This document shows, piece by piece, positions 1-8,750 of a DNA stretch of 64,000 nucleotides; the stretch's first letter is position 1, and every line of letters begins with the position of its first letter. This DNA comes from Clostridia bacterium (GTDB taxonomy: Bacteria; Bacillota; Clostridia; Acetivibrionales; DSM-2933). Position numbers and translations under genes: made by a program. The notes under the pieces were generated by a model, which saw nothing but the letters and a program-made list of their open reading frames with translations, ran no database searches and was not told where the DNA came from. Location of the stretch: positions 1 to 64,000 of the forward strand of contig JAOAEJ010000071.1 in the NCBI GenBank assembly GCA_026416815.1, given 5' to 3'.

Positions 1-34
1 TTTTTATAAGTTGCAGGTTAATGTTGATTCCCAT
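1..34 (-). CDS. 5' end of an unidentified gene, cut by the window edge
   Basis: An ATG (complement of positions 32-34) opens a frame that stays open to the edge and reads MGININLQLIK. It is preceded on the minus strand by AAAGAGGAAAGATAAA, a good Shine-Dalgarno at proper spacing. It would be the next gene after the probable immunity gene, about 100 bases downstream. Only 11 codons are visible, so no function can be given. In this context a second immunity or toxin-associated gene is plausible, but that is a guess from position alone. Confidence 0.45.
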   Translation of the reverse strand, partial: MGININLQLIK

Positions 35-135
35 TTTATCTTTCCTCTTTTGTTATAATGCTTAATCAACATATATATCGTTATTTAACCTGTTTTCTTT
101 ATCCTATTTTTGTTTTGCCACGGTTTATTGAGCAA

Positions 136-609
136 TTACAATTCTGCATATTTTGTATAGTCTTTTAGAAAGTCATTTAATTCGGAAATCATATCTTTAA
201 CATAGCCATAAATATTTTGCTCTGCCAGATAGAACCCATCATCAATATTATTGATTTTACTCATTACTTCACTTTCCAAAACACCACTATCAATATTTTG
301 AGTTAATCTTTTTAATATACTTGCAATTTCTGACCCTATGTCATGGTTTTCATCAAACTTTTGTGCAAGTAGGCCAATAATAATATTCGCAACCGTTTTT
401 GAATCAGATTTACCTCTAACATTTTTTAGAATACATGCAACATCTTCATTGTTTTTACTGCTATTAAGTGAAACCTCTATTAAGGCATAATCAACATTGC
501 TTTCTGACTCAATAGTTGTATCTACCCAATTAAGTACATCACTTTTGCAAAATAGTCCAACTATAAGCCCAAGCCTATATATTTCGGCTCTATCCTTTAA
601 GCAAACCAA
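136..609 (-). CDS. Probable immunity protein for the adjacent RHS toxin (157 aa)
   Basis: A 157-aa acidic protein with no signal peptide and no membrane segment; it looks mostly alpha-helical and cytoplasmic. I do not recognise the family. The immunity role is inferred from position: it starts 24 bases after the stop of the protease-RHS toxin, in the same orientation, which is the usual place for an immunity gene of a polymorphic toxin, and it is a small soluble protein. The start is TTG (complement of 607-609), supported by an AGGGGGG Shine-Dalgarno seven bases away. If the toxin tip is an RNase, this protein would bind and block it in the producing cell. It could instead be an unrelated small protein. 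Confidence 0.6.
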   Translation of the reverse strand: MVCLKDRAEIYRLGLIVGLFCKSDVLNWVDTTIESESNVDYALIEVSLNSSKNNEDVACILKNVRGKSDSKTVANIIIGLLAQKFDENHDIGSEIASILKRLTQNIDSGVLESEVMSKINNIDDGFYLAEQNIYGYVKDMISELNDFLKDYTKYAEL

Positions 610-616
610 TATAAGT

Positions 617-623
617 CCCCCCT
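617..623 (-). promoter_or_regulatory. Ribosome binding site AGGGGGG that fixes the TTG start of the immunity gene
   Basis: On the minus strand a run of six G lies seven bases before the TTG at 609. It overlaps the short space after the toxin stop codon at 634, so the two genes are probably translated from one message. No ATG in the same frame has a comparable site. Confidence 0.6.
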
Positions 624-633
624 AAATCACATT

Positions 634-3600
634 TTATTTGGGTATAACAGTAATAACATCTCCAAATTCATTTATAATAACTTTAACATCATTTGTAGTA
701 CATTCCCAAGTATAGCGTGTTTTACCTGGAACTCTCGTTCCATGTTCTACTGCGTTTTCAACAACACTAGGGGGAATTCCTCTAGGGTCAACATATTTAG
801 AAACGAAATCGTTGTACTGTTTAGTCCCAGTCTTATATCCTTTTTCAAGTGCTTTTTGTGCCGCTCTAGACTCTAGCTCTGCTCTCACTTGCATTGTATT
901 AGGTGCCATTCTTTCAAGAGCATGTTCAGAGTAGTACCGACCGTCTATTGTCTTACCACCTTTCGGCATATCCCAACCTTGGTCAATAAACTTAGTTACT
1001 TTTGTTGAACCACTCGATAGCCTTGTTTCTCCACCTGCAATGAATTCACCCTCTGCTGGGATTTTAGTCATTACGTTAGCAAGGCTTTCTGCTTTACCGA
1101 GTTTAACCACTTTTGTGGCATATTGAGTACCTTTAGTTCCTACAAATGTTATTATAACTTCACTACCTACCCTAGATATGTAATATGCTTTTACATTCCA
1201 GTTACCTTCAACAAATTGATTAAAGCCAGTCTCGATACTGCGCGCTAATCCATCAAGCATTTGGAATTTTTTCTTTAACGTCTCATCACTAGCCATTCCC
1301 ATGGGGGTCATCATTGTAGCTAGATTATTCCACCCTTCATATGTAGTTAAACTCTTCACACCATCTATGAAACCTGTTACAGTGTCTTTCCCTCCTGCAA
1401 CTATGTTATTCAATATAGATTGTGGGGTGACAGTGCTTCCATCTTTTCCGACATCACTTGTGCTTTTTAAGGATTGCTGTATAGTTTGTTGTACATTAAA
1501 CTTATTTTTTAGTGCATTTTGTAAATCTTCCTTAAACGTTTGAGGGCTAATCATTATTCGCCCCTTTTCAACAACGCTCTTATTTATATCATACTTAAAT
1601 AGAATGTTACCATTGTTATCTAGTATTTGTGCATACTGTTTTCCATCCCACTTTACCTTAACATTAAAATCATCAACTATATCAGCTAGCTTTTCTAATT
1701 TTCCACCGCCTCTAAAGTTAGCAGATTCCTCTGCTTTATGGCCCGTAGGGTCATAGTACATTAGTGGGTTGTTATGTACATAGGTATAAAGATTAAGTGA
1801 AAGGGGGTCATTAACTTCTCCCCTTACTGTGTCCTCCTGCAAGAATCTAGCTATTTTCGGGTCGTACATTCTTGCATTGAGGTAGTACAGTCCAGTCTCT
1901 CCATCCCACTGATAACCTGCATACCTTATTGGGTTATTTACATTTCCGGTTGACTCTACTATGTTACCGAAGGCGTCGTAGTAGTATGTTGCTGCTACTT
2001 CCCCTGATGTACTCAGCAGTGCTGTCACGTCAGCGTGGCCGTTGTACATGTAGTAGTAGGTCTCGCCTTCCACTGTCCTTGTGAGGAGGTTTGTACCGTA
2101 AACGTTTTTAGCTATCTGGCTGCCTTGTCCGTCTACTTCGAGTACTACTTTATCGTATTCGTACAGGTATCTTGTTGTCTTTCCGTTTACAGTTTTCTCT
2201 ACCCTGTATCCGTCTCCGTTGTATGCGTATGTGGCTGTCTTGTCTCCGGTTGTCGTCCTTACGAGCTGGTTCCACACATCATATTCAAAGAAGGATATAT
2301 TGCTCGATATGCTCTGGCCTTCCTTTATTATGCTTATGCTGCCGTTTTTGCCCGGTACTGCGGCTTTTGCTACGGTGGATATCTTGCATACCATGTTTCC
2401 GTTGCTGTCGTAGGTATACAGTGTTCTGGTTGTTGTACCCGGGACTGTGGTCACAGTTGTAACCAGTCTGTTCTGCTCGTTGTAGATATAGGTGGTGGTT
2501 TCGGTAGTCGTACCTGTTGTTACTGCTTCAATCAGCCTGTTGCCTGCTTTGTCGTAGCTGTAGGATGTCACTCTGCCGTTTGGCTCTGTGACTGTTTCCA
2601 ATCTGTTTAAGCTGTCGTAGGTGTACAGGGTTGTTCCTTTTACCACACCGTTTATTAGCTCGTGCTTGCTTGTCTGGTTGTTTGCTGCATCGTAGGTATA
2701 GGTATAGGTGTCCATTACACTTCCGTCTGCTTTTTTGTTTGTCAAGGTCCAGTTTAGGTTGTTCTTGTAGTAAGTATAGGTTTCACTTGCTCCGTTATGA
2801 TATATTACGCTTTGTCTGCTGCCGTTGGCATAGTAGTTGTAGGTTGTTGTTTTTCCGTCTACTATGACATATTTGAGTCTTCCGGCTTTATCGTATACCT
2901 TTTCGGTTATGTTGCCCTTAGGGTCTTTGGATGTTTCTGCGGTACAGCCGTCTGCTTCTATTATACCATATGCAAATTCAGTTGTTCCTATCTGTGGTAC
3001 TGTCTTTTTGGTTACCCTACCAAGCTCGTCATATTCACGGATGGTTGTCCCCGTTTTGTCGGTCATTTTTGTCATGTTGCCGTTGTTATCGTATTCATAG
3101 GAGATTGTCTCTGCTCCTATAGTCTTTGATTTCAACCTGCCGTGTATGTCGTAGATGTATGTGGTGGTGTTGCCGTTTCTATCTATTTTTGTTTGCAGTG
3201 TACCGTCAGCGTAGTAGGTGTAGGTTTCGGTTTTATCCGGATCACCTTTGCCTCCGTGGTCCATTCTCTTTGATACTTTGTTGGCAGCGTTGTATTCAAA
3301 GGTGCTGGTATGACCGTTGCCGTTGGTCTGCGTTAGCATGTTGCCGTTTAAGTCGTAGGTGTAGGTTGTTGTCTCACCTTTTGCGTTTACCACCGATTTT
3401 AACCTGTTGAATTCGTCATAGATGTAGGTGGTGGCTATACCCCTTCCGTCGGTTTTGGTCTGTAGGTTGCCTGCATTATCGTATGACTGGCTTACGGTGT
3501 GACCCTCGGGGTCTATTGTGGCTATTAGCCTGTTGTTTTTGTCATACCTGTATTCCGTTGCGTTATTGAGTGCGTCATAGGATTTCACCTGTACGCTGTT

Positions 3601-6600
3601 TTTGTTGTACTCAAGCTTTTGTATTGTGGTGTAAGGGTCTTTTTTCTCTATGAGCCTGTTCAAGGGGTCGTATATATTGGTGTATGTGTTGCCTCTCCAG
3701 TCGGTGACCATTGTCTGGTTGCCGTTGGCGTCATAGTCGTAGATTGTTTCCTGTACTACACCCTTTACGGTTATCTTTGTTGTTTTGAGTCTATTCAGGC
3801 TGTCGTAGGTGTTTTCTTTAGTAATACCGTTAGCGTCGGTCTCGTATCTCTTATTGCCGTTCTTGTCATATCTAACGCTGGTAGTGATACTTTCGGTACC
3901 GTCCTGTTTTTTCTGTGTACGTGACAATACCCTTCCCTGGTTGTCATAGGTATAGAGGTCTACTCTTCCCATGCTGTCCTGCTGCTTTTTAAGGTTACCT
4001 GTCATATCATACTGGTAAATTACTGTGTTTTGCGGTATTGTCGTATCACCGGGATATACAGCCTTGCGAACCTTTCCAAGGGCATTGTACTCGAAGGTTG
4101 TGGTCTTTCCGTTACCATCTACCTGGGTTACTACATTGCCTACAAGGTTGTAGTGGTTTGTTTTCAGTGTCTTATTGTTTACCTTTATTTCTTCTATGTT
4201 TCTAGTATCGTCGTAGACATAGGAGTTTGTGGTTCCGTTGGCGTTTGTTTCGGATATTTTCCTTCCAAGGCCATCATATTCGTATCTGGTTGTAAACGCT
4301 AGTCCCCTGTCTTTGGACACGGGGTCAAGTACGGTTACAGGCTTGTTTGCCAGGTTGTAGGTGTACTGGGTGCCGTAGTTGCCATCATAGCCCAGTGCAT
4401 CCTGCTCCCGGGTTACATTGCCGTTGTTATCGTAGTCGTAGGCCTTTGTAGTGATTGTCACCCACTGTCCGGTTACCGGGTCTTTGTATATGTCGAGCTT
4501 TCTTATTAACCTGTCCATAGAGTCGTAGACATACTCTACCCTGCTCATTTCGCCGAGGTTCTTTGTACTATCGTAGTTTTTGGGTGATACCTCTGCTACC
4601 TTCCTGCCTGCAAAGTCGTAGTAGTACAGTGTCGTACCACTTTGGGCGTTTATCGTCTTTACGAGGAAGCCTCTTTTGTTATACTCGAAGGTTGTCTTAT
4701 TGCCGTTTGCGTCAACTACTTCTTCGGGCTTTCCTTCCCAGTTGTACCTTGTACTTGTGGTTATTGTTACTGCCTGTCCGTTTTCATCATGCCCTGGCTG
4801 GCTTGTGCCGGTCTGCCTGTTCATGTTGTCGTAGGTATATGTTGTCACTATACCGTCGGGAGTAGTTACTGTTTCGAGGTTTCCGTTTTTATCATATTTA
4901 TATTTAGTAGTAAGTGTTTTGTCCGTTGTGCTGGTTATGCTGTATCCTTCAATGTCTCTTTCCTGAACATGGACTATCTTCTGCTCTACTTTTCCAAGGT
5001 GGTTGCTTATATATTCGGTTATGTTTTTTGTATTTGCGTCAACATCTACAACTTCTTTTTCGAGGTTGCCGTCATCGTCGTACCAGTACTCGGTTTTTCT
5101 TCCCGAGCTGTCGGTCACTGTCTTTACTTTACCGTCCTTGTAGTAGGTATAGCTTTTGGTTACAAAGGTGAACGGAATCTGGTACAACCCTACTTTTTCC
5201 TTGCCTGCCTTTTCGGCTGTCTTTCTTCCCGCTTTGTCATACTCTGTTTTTGTATAGGTGTATACTATAGCTCCGTTTGCTACTTCAAAGGGTGTCCACT
5301 GCTCTGTTAGCCTGTTCAGTCCGTCATAGCGGTAGTAGGTAATACTTCCGTTGGCGTCGGTGCTTGTTTTTACGGTACCGTTGGTGTTGTATTCGGCTTT
5401 TATCTTTGTACCGTCCGGATTTTGCTGCTCTACAAGCCTTCCGGCATAGTCATATATGTATACTGTTACAGCTTTGTTAATATTGCCGAAATTCTTTGTA
5501 ACGGTTTTCTGGGTTTTGTTGTCGCTCAGTGTGGCATAGGAGTATTCTTCAAGGTGTATCTCAGTAGTTGCTGCTGCACTGTCTTTGAAGTATACTTTTT
5601 TCACCCTGTCCAGCACATCGTATTCATACCTGTATACCGAACCGTTGGGTTTTGTTTCTGTAAGTATATTGCCGTATACATCGTAGGTATAGGTTGTTGT
5701 GTTGTTATTGGGATCTGTTGCTGTCCTTATCCTGCCGCTGTCATAGTAGGTGTACCTGAATCCTGAGTTGATGTCTGCATAGGTCTGCTCCGGTGCAGTT
5801 TTTGCAAGGCCGTCGTTTGCTGCATTGTACTGCTTTGGCAATACCTCCTGCACCTTTCTTCCCATGGAGTCATAGAGCGTTCTTGTGGTTTCATCTTTTT
5901 GTGTTGACTTTACTATGAGCCCGTTGTCATCGTAGGTATACTCGGTCTTATTCTTTTTTGGTGATTCTACAGCAGTTTTCCACCCTATTATGTTGTTGGT
6001 TACTGTGGTTGTTTTCCCTTCGGGGTTTATTATTGTCCGCAGGTTCCAGTAGGCGTCGTAGGTGTATTCGCTTATATTTCCTTCGGGGTCTGTCACTGTT
6101 CTCTGCAGTCCGTTAGGGTAATAGGTATAGGCTGTTATTGCAAATTTTGTTTCATCACAGCCTGTTGTATACTGGTCGGTCCCGTTTAACGGTTGTACCT
6201 TCTTCTCCAGGTTCTTTTTATCGGTCGTGTATACATAGAAGGTGTATTTGCCCGATTCATCCTTTTCCATTGTCAGATTGCTTTTATCGTCATAGGCGTA
6301 TTCCTTTACACTAAGGTCGGGGTTTATCACCTTTGTGACATTACCCATTGGATCTCTTTCATACTGGGTGGTATTGCCGTTTCTGTCGGTTGAAGATTTT
6401 ACATCTCCGAACTTGTTTTTGCCGCCTTCCATAACATATTCGGTATGAATGAACTTTCCTTCGGCATCCTGCATTTTTGTGGTGTAGAATGAGGTATCAA
6501 ACCAGTACACCCACTGCTTTATGTTATTTTCTAGTATGGTGGTTTTCCTGTTTAATACATCGTAGGTGTACACCGAGGTGTCTCCCTGAGCGTCGGTGGC

Positions 6601-8739
6601 CTTGCTGACCTTGTGCTGGTTGTCACCTTCGCTGTGGTTGTATACGATTGTCTCTATGAGCTTACTGTCATGGTCCTTTATTTCGGTGAGATAACCCCAT
6701 GTATCGTAGGTATAGTTCATTGTTTTGCCCATAGGGTCGGTCACCTTTATCAGGTAGTTGTTGGTATTGTATTCGTATTTTACTTTTCTTCCTTTGGAGT
6801 CAACTATATTGTCTATCAACCCGTTTGAAGGATTGTAGTTTACTGTATAGACCCTTGATGCCGAGTCAGTAATGCCGGTTATCTTTCCGCTTGCGTCTAC
6901 CTGTATGGTTATGGTGTTGCCGTATCTGTCCTTCATGTAGCACAGCCAACCGTTTTTATCAAAACCGTAGCTGTACTGGTCCTTTGTTGTGAGGGTGAAG
7001 GTACCATCAGTGTTTTTTACAAGCTCCGCTCTTGAATCATCGGGGGTGTATTTTCCTGTTGCAGTGTCTTTGCGGAATCTTTCCACTGCTCCTGTAGGCA
7101 GCACCACCGTTACAAGGCTGTCACCCTGCAGGCTTCCTTCAAAGCCGAAGGTCCAACCTCTTCCCAGCGGATAGCTCTTTTCATCCTTAGAGTTGTAGGT
7201 TCTGCTTATGTTTACCTGAAAGCCTGGAGCATTTACCGTCATATCGTTGCAGGTAAAGGAGAAGTTACCGGTTGCAGGGCTTACACCGCCTTCACCGTAG
7301 TGCAGCTTTTCTTTTATCTTTGCGAGCTGGTCCATGGTATACCATGAATCGTCCCCTGCTTCACCGCCCTGGGTTCCGCTGCCGGTCGGCCCACCTACGC
7401 CTACATAGGTATCGGGCTGGGGAGGTACGTTTGCCAGTGCTGCCGCTGCGTTTACTCTACCGTTTGAGGCTACTTTCCCCTCAAGGCTTGCACATATTGT
7501 TACGTTGTTTTTGATTCTTGCTGCAATGTTTATGTATGTCAGCGCCGGTTCCTTGCTTTTTAGGAGTGCTGCCACACCTGTTACGAAAGGCGCTGATGTG
7601 GAAGTTCCGCTTATGTAGTCGTAGGTACCGTCGGGTGTGGTGCTGAGTATGTTTACCCCGGGAGCAGCTACGTGTATTTTATCTCCATAGCTTGTGAAGT
7701 CTGCAAGTACGCCGTTGCTGTCTATGGCTGCTACTGAGAGCACGTTTGGTATATCGAAGGAGGCAGGGTATACCGGGGATAGGGCTACATCCGCACCCCT
7801 GTTTCCTGCGGAGCATACAAACAGTATGCCGCTGTTTTGCATCGCCTCTTTGAGGGCAAGGTTGTTGTCACTTCCCCCGAAGCTGCAGTTGATTATTTTT
7901 ATTCCCATGGCTTTTGCGTACTCTATTGCTTCGAGTATGTCACAGGTGTATCCTACGTTTCCGTTTATGAATTTCAGCGGAAGCACCTTTATGTTGGGAG
8001 CGACACCGGTTATCCCTGCACTGTCGGACTTTGCGGCTATTATCCCCGCCACGTAGGTTCCGTGAAGGTCAAGGGTGGCGTTATCATATACAGTACTGTC
8101 GCCGTTTACGAAGTCCCATCCGTTTATGTCATCTTTATAGCCGTTGTTGTCGTCGTCGATTCCATTTGCGGGTATTTCCTTAGTGTTTATGTATATGTTG
8201 CCTTTAAGATCTGGGTGGTTTATGTCTATTCCTGTATCCAGGACTCCTACTACAGTAGCTGATGTCCCGGTTGTTGTCCCCCAGGCGGGAGCAGCGTTTA
8301 TATCTACGCCGCTCCTGCCGAATACCCCTTCAATTTCCTGCCCGCTGTTTGTGAGTCCCCACTGCTGGTTATATTTAGGGTCAGCGGGTGTGGACTCGGT
8401 AGACAGCTTGTAGTTTGGCTGGACGTACTCTACATCGGGATTGTTTTTCAACTCGTCTACCACCTGGTTTATGTCTGTTTTTTCGTCTATTTGTATTAGC
8501 TCTATCTTACGGTTCTTGAGTTTCTTTTTTGTATCAAGCTTTGAAAGCTTTAGCTTGGATTTTATTGAATTTTTTACGCTGTCCGCTTTCTTGTCGTCTT
8601 TATACTTTACGATTATTTCTGTTTTATCTCTATCTACATCGGTTTTTGCTGCAGACACACTTTGTTGCGCTGTTATTATGCTTGCTGCCAGCATTACCGC
8701 TATCGTTGATTTGAGCAGTATGTTTTTGAGTTTAGTCAT
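634..8739 (-). CDS. Secreted subtilisin-like protease fused to an RHS/YD-repeat shell with a C-terminal toxin tip (2701 aa)
   Basis: Domain order: signal peptide (1-30), inhibitor-like propeptide (about 35-115), S8 subtilisin domain (about 125-435), DUF6531-like entry (about 480-570), a long array of YD repeats, the RHS core ending at DPTGH (residue 2334), then a 367-aa variable tail. The protease has the whole catalytic set: D168 in VLDTGID, H226 in LHGTYVAG, N313 in AGN and S380 in SGTSTSAP, so it should be active. Known RHS proteins form a closed shell that holds the cleaved C-terminal toxin. The tail contains a pre-toxin stretch and ends in a compact domain (about 2590-2701) with EHALERM and a final beta-rich strand set, resembling DUF4258/BECR-fold RNases; this match is by eye. 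The start is ATG with GGGGGAG overlapping the stop of the upstream gene. The tail DNA looks more AT-rich than the shell, as expected of exchanged tips. An immunity candidate follows. Confidence 0.88.
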   Translation of the reverse strand: MTKLKNILLKSTIAVMLAASIITAQQSVSAAKTDVDRDKTEIIVKYKDDKKADSVKNSIKSKLKLSKLDTKKKLKNRKIELIQIDEKTDINQVVDELKNNPDVEYVQPNYKLSTESTPADPKYNQQWGLTNSGQEIEGVFGRSGVDINAAPAWGTTTGTSATVVGVLDTGIDINHPDLKGNIYINTKEIPANGIDDDNNGYKDDINGWDFVNGDSTVYDNATLDLHGTYVAGIIAAKSDSAGITGVAPNIKVLPLKFINGNVGYTCDILEAIEYAKAMGIKIINCSFGGSDNNLALKEAMQNSGILFVCSAGNRGADVALSPVYPASFDIPNVLSVAAIDSNGVLADFTSYGDKIHVAAPGVNILSTTPDGTYDYISGTSTSAPFVTGVAALLKSKEPALTYINIAARIKNNVTICASLEGKVASNGRVNAAAALANVPPQPDTYVGVGGPTGSGTQGGEAGDDSWYTMDQLAKIKEKLHYGEGGVSPATGNFSFTCNDMTVNAPGFQVNISRTYNSKDEKSYPLGRGWTFGFEGSLQGDSLVTVVLPTGAVERFRKDTATGKYTPDDSRAELVKNTDGTFTLTTKDQYSYGFDKNGWLCYMKDRYGNTITIQVDASGKITGITDSASRVYTVNYNPSNGLIDNIVDSKGRKVKYEYNTNNYLIKVTDPMGKTMNYTYDTWGYLTEIKDHDSKLIETIVYNHSEGDNQHKVSKATDAQGDTSVYTYDVLNRKTTILENNIKQWVYWFDTSFYTTKMQDAEGKFIHTEYVMEGGKNKFGDVKSSTDRNGNTTQYERDPMGNVTKVINPDLSVKEYAYDDKSNLTMEKDESGKYTFYVYTTDKKNLEKKVQPLNGTDQYTTGCDETKFAITAYTYYPNGLQRTVTDPEGNISEYTYDAYWNLRTIINPEGKTTTVTNNIIGWKTAVESPKKNKTEYTYDDNGLIVKSTQKDETTRTLYDSMGRKVQEVLPKQYNAANDGLAKTAPEQTYADINSGFRYTYYDSGRIRTATDPNNNTTTYTYDVYGNILTETKPNGSVYRYEYDVLDRVKKVYFKDSAAATTEIHLEEYSYATLSDNKTQKTVTKNFGNINKAVTVYIYDYAGRLVEQQNPDGTKIKAEYNTNGTVKTSTDANGSITYYRYDGLNRLTEQWTPFEVANGAIVYTYTKTEYDKAGRKTAEKAGKEKVGLYQIPFTFVTKSYTYYKDGKVKTVTDSSGRKTEYWYDDDGNLEKEVVDVDANTKNITEYISNHLGKVEQKIVHVQERDIEGYSITSTTDKTLTTKYKYDKNGNLETVTTPDGIVTTYTYDNMNRQTGTSQPGHDENGQAVTITTSTRYNWEGKPEEVVDANGNKTTFEYNKRGFLVKTINAQSGTTLYYYDFAGRKVAEVSPKNYDSTKNLGEMSRVEYVYDSMDRLIRKLDIYKDPVTGQWVTITTKAYDYDNNGNVTREQDALGYDGNYGTQYTYNLANKPVTVLDPVSKDRGLAFTTRYEYDGLGRKISETNANGTTNSYVYDDTRNIEEIKVNNKTLKTNHYNLVGNVVTQVDGNGKTTTFEYNALGKVRKAVYPGDTTIPQNTVIYQYDMTGNLKKQQDSMGRVDLYTYDNQGRVLSRTQKKQDGTESITTSVRYDKNGNKRYETDANGITKENTYDSLNRLKTTKITVKGVVQETIYDYDANGNQTMVTDWRGNTYTNIYDPLNRLIEKKDPYTTIQKLEYNKNSVQVKSYDALNNATEYRYDKNNRLIATIDPEGHTVSQSYDNAGNLQTKTDGRGIATTYIYDEFNRLKSVVNAKGETTTYTYDLNGNMLTQTNGNGHTSTFEYNAANKVSKRMDHGGKGDPDKTETYTYYADGTLQTKIDRNGNTTTYIYDIHGRLKSKTIGAETISYEYDNNGNMTKMTDKTGTTIREYDELGRVTKKTVPQIGTTEFAYGIIEADGCTAETSKDPKGNITEKVYDKAGRLKYVIVDGKTTTYNYYANGSRQSVIYHNGASETYTYYKNNLNWTLTNKKADGSVMDTYTYTYDAANNQTSKHELINGVVKGTTLYTYDSLNRLETVTEPNGRVTSYSYDKAGNRLIEAVTTGTTTETTTYIYNEQNRLVTTVTTVPGTTTRTLYTYDSNGNMVCKISTVAKAAVPGKNGSISIIKEGQSISSNISFFEYDVWNQLVRTTTGDKTATYAYNGDGYRVEKTVNGKTTRYLYEYDKVVLEVDGQGSQIAKNVYGTNLLTRTVEGETYYYMYNGHADVTALLSTSGEVAATYYYDAFGNIVESTGNVNNPIRYAGYQWDGETGLYYLNARMYDPKIARFLQEDTVRGEVNDPLSLNLYTYVHNNPLMYYDPTGHKAEESANFRGGGKLEKLADIVDDFNVKVKWDGKQYAQILDNNGNILFKYDINKSVVEKGRIMISPQTFKEDLQNALKNKFNVQQTIQQSLKSTSDVGKDGSTVTPQSILNNIVAGGKDTVTGFIDGVKSLTTYEGWNNLATMMTPMGMASDETLKKKFQMLDGLARSIETGFNQFVEGNWNVKAYYISRVGSEVIITFVGTKGTQYATKVVKLGKAESLANVMTKIPAEGEFIAGGETRLSSGSTKVTKFIDQGWDMPKGGKTIDGRYYSEHALERMAPNTMQVRAELESRAAQKALEKGYKTGTKQYNDFVSKYVDPRGIPPSVVENAVEHGTRVPGKTRYTWECTTNDVKVIINEFGDVITVIPK

Positions 8740-8750
8740 CTCGCTCCCCC

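Noticed and set aside
2035-2610. Long plus-strand frames opposite the YD repeats
   Set aside because: They arise from the repetitive codon pattern of the RHS gene on the other strand; cysteine- and tyrosine-rich translations match no protein and lack start signals.
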